Of a stretch of 48,708 nt of DNA, positions 9,533 to 16,546 are shown one piece after another (within the stretch, counting starts at the first letter, position 1; every line of letters starts with the position of its first letter). The notes beneath the pieces are model-generated. The model ran no database searches, had not been told where the DNA came from, and was given only the letters and a program-made list of their open reading frames with translations. Source of the stretch: Candidatus Sulfotelmatobacter sp. (GTDB lineage Bacteria; Acidobacteriota; Terriglobia; Terriglobales; Acidobacteriaceae); NCBI GenBank assembly GCA_030041475.1, contig JASHNU010000087.1, forward strand, positions 1-48,708, in the 5' to 3' direction. Both the position numbers and the translations under genes were made by a program.

Positions 9533-10441
9533 ATGAACTACGCTGATCCCCAATTCATCGCGGCGGTTAAGAAAATTGTCGTTGGATTGCTGGATAGTAT
9601 CCGTGATTCCATCCAATCCTTGAGCGATAGGCTGCTGCAAACACAAGAGCAGCCCACAAAAGAAAATCAAAATGCCAAAGAAGACCGCCAGTATCCCCCA
9701 AGTACAAGAACCGAGCTTTACATCAAGCCATCCGAACGCTATAAGCAGGAAGCCAAGGACACACGGGAGTCGATAGTCGAATTCTGGAAAGCCTATGCCG
9801 AGATATTGGGTATCTTTGCGGTAATCGCCTACACCACCTTCGCTGCTCTCCAATGGTCTGAAATGAAAGCTGCCAACGCTACGGCTGCTGAGCAGATTGA
9901 TGCTGCCAATCGCACGGCTGCAGCTGCAGAGAACAGTGTTACAGAACTTCGGAAGCAAACGGAACTCTCTAACCGAGCTTGGATTAGTCCCGCCGTTGGC
10001 CATAACCCTCTCAAGATCGGCGATCCCTTGTCGGGAAGAATGCAACTTAGAAACCCCGGTAAAGGCCCAGCCCACAAAATATCCGGATATGTCACTATCA
10101 AAATCTATGACATGGGCGAGCTTCCATCGTTCAAATACGGCCCACATCTGCCTCTTAATTGGGTTATGTCCGATGTGGCCTTTCCCAACGACCCACTTAC
10201 TGCAACTATTAGCATATTCGATTACGATACTCCGAACGATCTTCATAAACTTACGCAAGATGAGGTCGTCGGCTACAACCAAGGCACGAAGTACGTTGCC
10301 ATTGATGGAAGAATCGAGTACATCGATCTCTTGTCGAAGAAGACTCACTTCGTACAGTTCTGCATGACTGCTTATAACAAGTCGATCCCGCGCAAGGTCG
10401 CAGATGCCTGTACTGCTCATTATCAGATTGATTCCAATTAA
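9533..10441 (+). CDS. Passenger membrane protein with coiled coil, unknown
   Basis: A 302-residue protein. The N-terminal 80 residues are helical and charged (IRDSIQSLSDRLLQTQEQ and beyond). One membrane helix (AYAEILGIFAVIAYTTFAALQW) follows, then a short Ala-rich coiled coil and the segment TELSNRAWISPAV. The C-terminal domain is beta-rich (SGRMQLRNPGKGPAHKISGYV), as in the upstream gene. This NRAW-plus-beta-domain plan is widespread in uncharacterised single-pass proteins of soil bacteria. The ATG at 9533 is preferred to a TTG at 9524. Function is unknown. Cargo of the mobile element is inferred from position and composition. Confidence 0.72.
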   Translation: MNYADPQFIAAVKKIVVGLLDSIRDSIQSLSDRLLQTQEQPTKENQNAKEDRQYPPSTRTELYIKPSERYKQEAKDTRESIVEFWKAYAEILGIFAVIAYTTFAALQWSEMKAANATAAEQIDAANRTAAAAENSVTELRKQTELSNRAWISPAVGHNPLKIGDPLSGRMQLRNPGKGPAHKISGYVTIKIYDMGELPSFKYGPHLPLNWVMSDVAFPNDPLTATISIFDYDTPNDLHKLTQDEVVGYNQGTKYVAIDGRIEYIDLLSKKTHFVQFCMTAYNKSIPRKVADACTAHYQIDSN

Positions 10442-10743
10442 CCCCAGCACGGCAAGCACTATCGCTAGCGCCGCTTTCCAGTCCGCCGTTTTTGTTTTGG
10501 TTTTCGCTGTTTCAATTTCCAAACCACGAACGGGCCGAACACCGTGACTAAAGCAGTCAATAGGCCCAAGACTGAGACTACAGTCTCTTTCGGCATCTGT
10601 GAGAAGCCCCCACAAATACCTAGAAAGTGGATAAGAAACAGAAAGCGCCCAATCACTGGCATATGCACCAGCGCACCGGGCACGGCGAATTGAAGAAATA
10701 AGCGCGTTATGAACTGCAGTATGGAGTTTTCTCCATACGTGCG
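10442..10743. other. Right part of mobile element, no clear gene
   Basis: No convincing gene lies on the plus strand. On the minus strand a 43-residue frame starting MPKETVVSVLGLLTALVTVF (ATG at 10593-10595) encodes one hydrophobic helix and a KQRKPKQKRRTGKRR tail, but it has no ribosome-binding site. A hairpin with arms GTATGGAG and CTCCATAC around TTTT lies at 10719-10738 and extends to 11 bp with one bulge. It abuts the right inverted repeat and may be part of the transposase recognition end. Confidence 0.4.
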
Positions 10744-10780
10744 TCAAATATATATTCGCCTTAATTTTTCCCTTGCCCAC
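10736..10780 (-). repeat. Right imperfect terminal inverted repeat
   Basis: Read on the minus strand it gives GGGCAAGGGAAAAATT, then AATATATATTTGACGCACG, the inverted counterpart of 7288-7343. The sigma-like gene enters it from outside and stops at its TGA. Confidence 0.5.
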
Positions 10781-11406
10781 AACAACTTACGGAATTCTTG
10801 CTCTCCAGACCCCCTTGACAATTTTTTTCCCAATTCGAGTCGCTGGCGATGCGCACCTTCCATCGGATCCATCAACCCCACGTCCAACAGAATCCCGCTC
10901 AGCATGTCCAGCACAATCGGCATGTAGGTTCGCACCGTCCTGTCCGCACAGCCCAGCAGCCTTGCAGTCGCCGCTTGATCGTGCTCCTGCAGGATATGCC
11001 GCGCAATCAGCTGCCGCGAAAACTCGTCCAGCCGTTCCAGACAAATCTCCATGTCATGCACGAAGATGACGCGGTCCTCAAATGTATTCACGCGGTACGA
11101 CGTCACCTTCGCGCGGAAGAACTCCACACCCAAGAGTGACGGCAGCCTTCCCGTTTCCATCGAATAGCGCATGTAACGCCGCAGCATCGCAACCGTCCGG
11201 CTGCGGTAGCTTCGCCTGTGCCGCTCTTCCTCTGGATCCACGCAGTGCAGATCACCAGGCTGCTGATCTGTCGTTGGCAGATTCGCAATCTCGGAATCCA
11301 CGCTCTTTGGAAGTTCGACTGGCTCATCCCGCTGTGATCGAAAAAGACCACCAGCCATGTCGGGACGTTCGGCTTCGGCCACAATCCGCGCAATCACGCT
11401 GCTCAT
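10744..11406 (-). CDS. Sigma-70 region 4-like HTH protein, 3' end altered by insertion
   Basis: A 220-residue protein. Residues about 70-125 (RSRTVAMLRRYMRYS to VTSYRVNTFEDRVIF) are helical. About 125-170 (LDEFSRQLIARHILQEHDQA to CADRTVRTYMPIVL) resembles the helix-turn-helix of sigma-70 region 4, as in phage late-transcription or packaging regulators. Its ATG overlaps the TGA of the upstream zinc-ribbon gene (ATGA), so the two are coupled. The last residues, LLWAREKLRRIYI, are encoded by the terminal repeat of the mobile element, so the original C-terminus has been replaced. How many native residues are lost is unknown. Confidence 0.7.
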   Translation of the reverse strand: MSSVIARIVAEAERPDMAGGLFRSQRDEPVELPKSVDSEIANLPTTDQQPGDLHCVDPEEERHRRSYRSRTVAMLRRYMRYSMETGRLPSLLGVEFFRAKVTSYRVNTFEDRVIFVHDMEICLERLDEFSRQLIARHILQEHDQAATARLLGCADRTVRTYMPIVLDMLSGILLDVGLMDPMEGAHRQRLELGKKLSRGSGEQEFRKLLWAREKLRRIYI

Positions 11407-11669
11407 GCTGCACCTCCGGCTGCTTCAAAATCCATTCCATTCTCGGTCTGGCCAAACCCGTATCCTTCCACCACGGTCCGGCCTCGCACCGGCAAAACCA
11501 CCCGCTGCGGTTTCTTCTTGGGAATGGGCAGGTCTGCAACCTTCGGCTCGCATTTTGGACAATACACCGTCCCTGCTCCGCACTCGCGCAGCCAAAGCCC
11601 GCCACAGTGCTCGCAATACTTCAACTCCACTCGCGACTCCTCGCTGTTGTCTTTCTTGTCCCTCTTCAT
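11403..11669 (-). CDS. Small zinc-ribbon protein
   Basis: An 88-residue protein with one four-cysteine zinc ribbon: YCEHCGGLWLRECGAGTVYCPKC, at about residues 18-40. The N-terminus is charged and the C-terminal half (LPIPKKKPQRVVLPVRG) is probably extended. The ATG at 11667-11669 is preceded by GGAGGAG, and a GTG three bases earlier is also possible. Its stop overlaps the start of the sigma-like gene, forming a coupled pair. Small zinc ribbons next to sigma-like proteins are typical of phage regulatory segments. No enzymatic motif is visible. Confidence 0.7.
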   Translation of the reverse strand: MKRDKKDNSEESRVELKYCEHCGGLWLRECGAGTVYCPKCEPKVADLPIPKKKPQRVVLPVRGRTVVEGYGFGQTENGMDFEAAGGAA

Positions 11670-11760
11670 CACTCCTCCCGCTTCCTACAGGTTCGGTTTC
11701 AACTCCTTCGGGCAGGCTTCCATGGAGCAGAAGCGCCGAAACGTCCTCAGTTCGGACGCC

Positions 11761-11820
11761 CAAAAAGAAAAAGCCCCGCGCTAGTTCCCAATCGGTCTGC
11801 GGGAACTGAACGCAGGGCTC
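11761..11820 (-). terminator. Nested-stem terminator (minus strand)
   Basis: Outer arms AGCCC-GCG and CGC-GGGCT and inner arms GTTCCC and GGGAAC form a stacked hairpin. On the minus strand TTTTTCTTTTT follows directly. It would end transcription from the gene at 11914-12189, about 95 nt upstream. The whole hairpin could also be the 3' end of a small RNA. Confidence 0.6.
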
Positions 11821-11913
11821 GTTTCTATTACGACGACCTGCCTGAGCTATTTAGTTTGGATATGTTCGCGTGAGAGCTGGTTCGTTCTATAGTTTGCCGT
11901 GAACCCCTCCGGT

Positions 11914-12189
11914 TTACAACTTGCGCGCGATCTCGTCGTCTACGCCCGCAACGCTCCCCACCGTTTGGCGGAAATAACTTTCCTCGTAGCCCGACTTCAG
12001 AACGCGTCCATTCTGCATCACCACGCTCACCCGTCCTGTGAAGCGGAGCGACAGCAACAACCGCTCCATGGACGCCGACAACACCTCCGCCGACTTCACC
12101 TTTCTGCGAAACTCACCGAAGTCCTTCTCTTCATTCGAGTTAGTTAGGTTACTGGTCATTGCCGTCATCCCTGGAGCGTATTGGTCCAT
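11914..12189 (-). CDS. Hypothetical small protein divergent from repressor pseudogene
   Basis: A 91-residue protein of unknown family. Residues about 20-60 (EEKDFGEFRRKVKSAEVLSA, then SMERLLLSLRFTGRVS) look like an amphipathic helix followed by a small beta domain. The C-terminus contains SYFRQTVGSVAGVDDEIARKL. An internal ATG (MTAMTSNLTNS) could be the true start. It is transcribed away from the frameshifted XRE/S24 repressor, with 20 bp between the opening ends. That is the usual place for an early gene controlled by a prophage-type repressor. A terminator follows at 11761-11820. Confidence 0.6.
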   Translation of the reverse strand: MDQYAPGMTAMTSNLTNSNEEKDFGEFRRKVKSAEVLSASMERLLLSLRFTGRVSVVMQNGRVLKSGYEESYFRQTVGSVAGVDDEIARKL

Positions 12190-12209
12190 ACTTTGCCGCG
12201 ATCCTATAG

Positions 12210-12950
12210 CTGTGGATTTTCTCAGTCCTGCAAGAGAATCTCCGGAAGATTCTCTGGCAACGGATCGAGACAGGCAAACTCACCAGCCTCCTCCTAGCCC
12301 AGCAGACTGGATTCAAGCAGGCCCACATCTCCAACTTCCTCAACCGCAAGCGCGGCCTGAGTCTGGAAGGCATGGACAAAGTCCTCCTGGTGCAGCATCT
12401 CTCGGTACTCGACTTGCTCGATCCCGCGGAGGTCAACAAACGCGCCTCCATCGCCTGCCCACGGGCAACCAATTCGAAAATGTTGCCCTCGTCGATGCCT
12501 CCATCGCCACCACTGAGCCGGTCATCGCCGCCATGCACATGAAAAAGATGGTCAGGTTCCGTAAATCCTTTCTCTGCCGCCTGCGCCTCGCCCGTTGCCG
12601 AACGCTCTCGCTGGCAGCGCTTCGTGCTGATCAGGCTCAATGCTCAGGAGGCTGCCAGCATGTCTCCCCGCCTCGCGGCCGGCGCCGTGCTCCTGCTTGA
12701 CCGTCATTACAACGCACTTACGCCCTATCTCAAAGGCGAAACCAATATGTACGGGGTTACGAAAAACGGAACCTGCGTGGTCCGCTATGTCGAACAGATG
12801 GGAAATCGCTTACTCTTGCGTCCCCACAACCGGTCGTTTCCCATCGAAACCGTCGCCATCGAGGATGGCAAATTGGCCCAGCAATTACCTGGTCGGCCGA
12901 GTCTGCTTTGTGGGAATGGAAACTCCGCTAGCCTCCACTTCGTCGAACAC
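12210..12950 (+). pseudogene. XRE/S24-type repressor, broken by at least three frameshifts
   Basis: Joining three frames rebuilds a phage-repressor-like protein. The first frame gives an HTH (GKLTSLLLAQQTGFKQAHIS, then NFLNRKRGLSLEGMDKVL) and LDLLDPAEVNKRAS. A shift near 12440-12465 moves to NQFENVALVDASIATTEPVI and on to KKMVRFRKSFL. A second shift near 12580-12600 moves to RWQRFVLIRLNAQEAASMSP, LLLDRHYNALTPYLKGETNM and CVVRYVEQ. A third near 12875-12885 moves to NYLVGRVCFVGMET. This fits a LexA/S24-like fold with Ser in SMSP, while the position usually holding catalytic Lys reads Arg (VRYVE). The first frame opens right after a TAG without a good start codon, so the 5' end may be damaged too. 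Confidence 0.75.
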
Positions 12951-12989
12951 ACATCGTCGAACAGACATACCGAACACACCTAATCAGAC

Positions 12990-13125
12990 AATGCGCAAAG
13001 CTTCTGATTGGCGGTAACGGCCTCATTGGCCGCTCTGTCGCGGGGGCGCTTCAGCAACAAGGCCATTCCGTGCACTGTTTCATCGCGGCAGATCGCCGGC
13101 CTCGTCGAACCCCAAATCGCTCTTA
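12990..13125 (+). pseudogene. Fragment of an NAD(P)-binding epimerase/dehydratase gene
   Basis: One frame reads KLLIGGNGLIGRSVAGALQQ followed by QGHSVHCF. This is a textbook N-terminal Rossmann beta-alpha-beta unit with the GXXGXXG fingerprint of extended short-chain dehydrogenases. There is no upstream start with a ribosome-binding site, and downstream the reading passes into unrelated residues and the convergent gene. Only about 30 residues are recognisable, so this is a remnant. It lies directly after the repressor pseudogene, suggesting deletion or decay at this end of the island. Confidence 0.55.
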
Positions 13126-14625
13126 CTTGATGACCCCTGTTACGGCAGCCACAATGAGTGGAATTAGTATCCATCCGGCGACGCGGTGGAGTTGCGCATA
13201 ATTCCTCAATAAATTGTGTTTCGCCCTCCATTTTTTCGAGACCCCAAGATCGATCGGCGATAACAGATCCAAACTGAACCAGAAAGGGTTGTACCAGTTG
13301 TCGGTACACTTATCATCGTCTTGTTCCATTCGGTGTCTTTGGAAAATGAGCGCTCCGACAATTACGAGACCGAGGGCGATCAGAGCGGCCATCCACAGTT
13401 GGCGGCCATAGCCAACCAGGAATTCTTCGATCCAGTCAACGGATTTGCGCAAGGCGGAAAGCCCCTTACGCTCTTTGCGTCGCATGCTGAAGTAGACCTG
13501 ATCTGCGTAGTCTGTACCTCGGCGGTTGCGTAGGAACTGCTCCAGTTCCTCGTAAGGTTGTGGACTAAACGGCCCCCCATTGATCAGCGCCAGCCAGTCC
13601 TTTTCCGGAGGATTCGTCTTCGAATCTGGAAACTCAATCGAGTCGTACTTCAATCCATCCAGCTGGATTTTCTGTTCGTCTTTCAACCAAGCGCCGATGC
13701 CAGTAACGTTCAAGGCCTGGAAATGGCTTCCGTTGAAAAATGTGCGTCCCTGGGGCTGGACATTGTGCAGATCGGTTTCGCCTTCCACATCCGTCATGCG
13801 GGCGCCGAAGCCAGATAGGGTGAGGTTCTGTACCGCGAGGCCCTTGCTGATGGTGGCATGGTCGATGAGAAGATTCAGCGGGTTCGGCGGGTTGGAGGAC
13901 CCGGCTGCGCCGCCGTCGATGACAAGATTCGCCAATTCCGCGCCAGAGAGATCAAGCCCTCCCTTGAAGTGAGATCGCTGGAAGGATGCCTGGCCGCCGA
14001 CCTTGACATTATTGAAGTCGGCTTCGTCCTGCTCAGACTCATAGCGGACATCGTCGGATTCGAGTCCACCGTCGATGGACGCACCTGTGAAATCCACTCC
14101 GTTGTGGAAGGCGGTGCTGTCGAGGCTCACTTTGTTCGCGAACCTGCTGCTTTGAAAAGTCGGCGGCTCCTCGCGGGATGAGGACGAGCCGACCACGCTA
14201 TTGATCAGCAGAAAGTCGCGCGAGAAGATGTTCGAGCTGAGGTCGAACCCCTCCTCGAATTTGCAGTTGTCAAAGGTCAGCGGGTAGGGAATGGTGACGC
14301 TGCCCACCGAGAGCCGCCCGTCAATGGTCGCGCCTCGAAGCGTCAGCCCGTAGACAGCAACCGCGGCAACCGGTTGGGAGTTGGTGATCAGATCTTCCAG
14401 GAACTTGTGGCTGATCGCCTTGTTTGGCAGGTCAGACTTGTTGAGATCCGCAACGCCATTGATCTTGACCTGATCCAGAACGAACTGCTCAGCGGGCCGG
14501 CTCGCGATTTGTCCAGACGCGGTCGGTGGTATCGTGGCGACGATTCCTGCAAGGAGAATGAGCACCAGAGTTTGCGGCGTGCGCCCCCGGCGCAGCCTGT
14601 AGATGAACTGCCAACGTGGCGTCAT
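13123..14625 (-). CDS. Exported beta-helix-like protein with C-terminal membrane anchor
   Basis: A 500-residue protein. An N-terminal hydrophobic segment (TLVLILLAGIVATIPPTASG) is a signal peptide or anchor. From about 45 to 340 the sequence is full of short repeated beta-type units (FTGASIDGGL, ASFQRSHFKGGLDLSGAELA, LVIDGGAAG), as in pentapeptide-like right-handed helices. The C-terminus has a hydrophobic helix (WMAALIALGLVIVGALIF), then WYNPFWFSLDLLSPIDLGVS and a final helix (VAGWILIPLIVAAVTGVI). The start at 14623-14625 has a GGGGGA tract about 10 nt upstream; the frame is open further but overlaps the sedolisin gene. Function is unknown; an envelope role is likely. Confidence 0.75.
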   Translation of the reverse strand: MTPRWQFIYRLRRGRTPQTLVLILLAGIVATIPPTASGQIASRPAEQFVLDQVKINGVADLNKSDLPNKAISHKFLEDLITNSQPVAAVAVYGLTLRGATIDGRLSVGSVTIPYPLTFDNCKFEEGFDLSSNIFSRDFLLINSVVGSSSSREEPPTFQSSRFANKVSLDSTAFHNGVDFTGASIDGGLESDDVRYESEQDEADFNNVKVGGQASFQRSHFKGGLDLSGAELANLVIDGGAAGSSNPPNPLNLLIDHATISKGLAVQNLTLSGFGARMTDVEGETDLHNVQPQGRTFFNGSHFQALNVTGIGAWLKDEQKIQLDGLKYDSIEFPDSKTNPPEKDWLALINGGPFSPQPYEELEQFLRNRRGTDYADQVYFSMRRKERKGLSALRKSVDWIEEFLVGYGRQLWMAALIALGLVIVGALIFQRHRMEQDDDKCTDNWYNPFWFSLDLLSPIDLGVSKKWRAKHNLLRNYAQLHRVAGWILIPLIVAAVTGVIK

Positions 14626-14765
14626 GGAATGAATCCCCCTTTCTTTTCGTGGAACGATCCTCCTTTCCAGGCCGAGGATGCCGATATGTCTCCCATCCTC
14701 GCGATCAGGGTTTCGCGAGGATGGGAACTCTATTGGCTCTGGATTGGCTCTGGCTGCGCACCCAA

Positions 14766-16415
14766 CTACTTCAGCGCGTTGAGTAGCGCCTGCCCGTTGG
14801 GCGTGCCCCAGCCGGTGCAGGCATCCCAACCCGGCCCAGCCGGGAATTCGCCATTGAGCAGGCCGTCGGTGTCGTTGTCGCCCTGCGTGATGTCGTTCAA
14901 CACCTTGTTCGGCCCGATCGTCGAGTACAGCAATGCGTTGAAGTTTCCCACTCGCGTTGCCAGTTGCTGATTGCACAGCGCAATCAGCGAAGCCCACAGC
15001 GGCGCAGCCGCGCTGGTTCCACCCACGGTGCCGAACTGGCCGCCGGAGTACATCAGGTATCCGGTGTCGGGATCGGCGTTCGCGGCCACGTCCGGAATCG
15101 CGCGTCCGGCAAAGTTGCCCGGGTTGATCGATGTGGGAACACCCGGGGTGCCGGACTGCCATGTCGGTATCGGAATGTAGTCGCTCACTCCGCCCCCCGT
15201 GCCGCTTCCCGGGCCGTCGTTCCAGACCACCTCGTTCGCGATCGTCGGCGGACTGCCCGTGGCATGCAGCGTCGTGCCTCCTACGGCAAGCACGCTCGGA
15301 TCCGTTGCCGGATAGTTCACGTGGGCGCGGCCATCCTGAATCTGCGCCTCCGAGCCGTCGTCACCGGTCGAGACGCAGACCGTAATGCCGAGTTGCGCCG
15401 CTGCCAGGAAGCTCTCGCCGATGGCATCGATCGCCGCCGGAGTCCACAGGATGGAGTTTTGGAACGGCTGGTTCTCGTCCCATCCCCAGCTGATGGAGCA
15501 CACTGACGGATCGTTTTGCTTGTCGGCGATCACCGCGCTGATGGCGTCGATCAGCCCCTTTTCGTCGAACGTGGAAAAATAAACGGCGATCGTGGAACTG
15601 GGACAGATCGAGCCCGCGACTTCAACGTCGAGCATGACCTCGCCGGTTGAATCCGGGTCTGAAGTGGGATCAGTCGAGACGTTGTCGACCGGAATCGTGA
15701 GCACATTCGGTGCGGGAATGTTCAGGTTCTGGAAGTAGGCGGTGATGCTGTCCGCTTCAACTCCTCCCCCGAACTCGAGCAGGGCAATGCATTGGCCCTG
15801 GCCATTCCCAGCGGGGAAATTGTAGAGAGATGCTACTTGCGGCGGCGTGAAGGTGCCCGGCTGGGGCGACACCATGGCCGCCGAAGTTTTTGGATGCATG
15901 ACAGTCACCGGCGACGAAGGCGGCGCCAGGACTGTTGCCTGGTTTCGGCGCAAGTGCCGATGATTGTTGAATCCGAAGACACCGGTCACCAGCCCGCTGA
16001 GTTCCTGCGGCACAGATAACGGACCGGTGTGGGCGTGGAACGAGCCCAGCTTGTCGTGCTTGTAATCGAACAGCGAAACGCCGAAGGCGGAACTCACGTC
16101 CTGCACTGTGCCGCCCAGGCGAAGGCGCGCTGCACCCGGCTCGACCCGGGTCACTTTCATGTGGTGTGCGGTTGCGTAGTCGGTGATCGTCTTGATCGCA
16201 TCAGTACTCGGCCCATAGTCTTTTTCGAGCTGGTCGCGCGTCATGTACCTGCGGTCGCGCGGTTTGAGTTTTTCCATAGCGGCCAGGCTGGGAAGCGCTC
16301 TCTGGCGCTTCAGGCCGAGTGTGACTTCAATCCATTCGCGCGGGCTGGTCTTGCGCTGGAGCACCGAACCAGCGGGCAGCGTATGGATGCTGTTGGCAAG
16401 TTGCACATTGGGCAT
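14766..16415 (-). CDS. Sedolisin/kumamolisin-type serine peptidase (S53)
   Basis: A 549-residue acid peptidase of family S53. A Pro-kumamolisin activation domain (about 28-155) precedes the catalytic domain. The expected Ser-Glu-Asp residues are visible: Glu259 and Asp263 in TGEVMLDVEVAGS, oxyanion Asp352 in STGDDGSE, and Ser468 in GGTSAAAPLWASL. The C-terminal NDITQGDNDTDG and GWDACTGWGTPNG segments fit the calcium site. No signal peptide is evident at the N-terminus (MPNVQLANSIHTLPAG), which is unusual for a secreted zymogen. AGGAGG precedes the ATG. It lies 131 bp after the papain-like peptidase, so the two may be co-expressed. Confidence 0.93.
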   Translation of the reverse strand: MPNVQLANSIHTLPAGSVLQRKTSPREWIEVTLGLKRQRALPSLAAMEKLKPRDRRYMTRDQLEKDYGPSTDAIKTITDYATAHHMKVTRVEPGAARLRLGGTVQDVSSAFGVSLFDYKHDKLGSFHAHTGPLSVPQELSGLVTGVFGFNNHRHLRRNQATVLAPPSSPVTVMHPKTSAAMVSPQPGTFTPPQVASLYNFPAGNGQGQCIALLEFGGGVEADSITAYFQNLNIPAPNVLTIPVDNVSTDPTSDPDSTGEVMLDVEVAGSICPSSTIAVYFSTFDEKGLIDAISAVIADKQNDPSVCSISWGWDENQPFQNSILWTPAAIDAIGESFLAAAQLGITVCVSTGDDGSEAQIQDGRAHVNYPATDPSVLAVGGTTLHATGSPPTIANEVVWNDGPGSGTGGGVSDYIPIPTWQSGTPGVPTSINPGNFAGRAIPDVAANADPDTGYLMYSGGQFGTVGGTSAAAPLWASLIALCNQQLATRVGNFNALLYSTIGPNKVLNDITQGDNDTDGLLNGEFPAGPGWDACTGWGTPNGQALLNALK

Positions 16416-16546
16416 AACTCCTCCTAATCAATTCGGACGATGCAGCCGATGAAGGCCGCGGTGAAAGCTCGACTGCGGCCGCTGTGGCCCGCGTATCGAG
16501 GTGCGATGGGGGAAAGACTGCACAAACCTGCTGGTTACAACACAAC

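Larger units (their letters stand above)
7288..10780 (+). mobile_element. IS1595-type element with passenger genes
   Basis: The segment holds an IS1595-family transposase at its left and two to four passenger ORFs to its right. It is visibly less GC-rich than its flanks. The ends look like imperfect inverted repeats. The left end reads GGGTAAACCGGAAAAATT, then AATATATACTTGACACACG. The right end, read on the minus strand, gives GGGCAAGGGAAAAATT, then AATATATATTTGACGCACG. No clean 8-bp target duplication was found, so the exact edges are uncertain. The right end runs into the sigma-like gene at 10744. IS1595-family elements with passenger genes are known, but I do not recognise this cargo. Confidence 0.65.

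Noticed and set aside
7240-10800. Eight-base target-site duplication flanking the IS1595-type element
   Set aside because: The bases next to the proposed ends share only GCCCA, which may belong to the repeats themselves, so no duplication is claimed.
12756-12772. Near match to the 16-bp dyad (GTTACGAAAAACGGAAC)
   Set aside because: It has an extra base and mismatch and lies inside the reconstructed repressor reading GVTKNGT, so it is probably chance.
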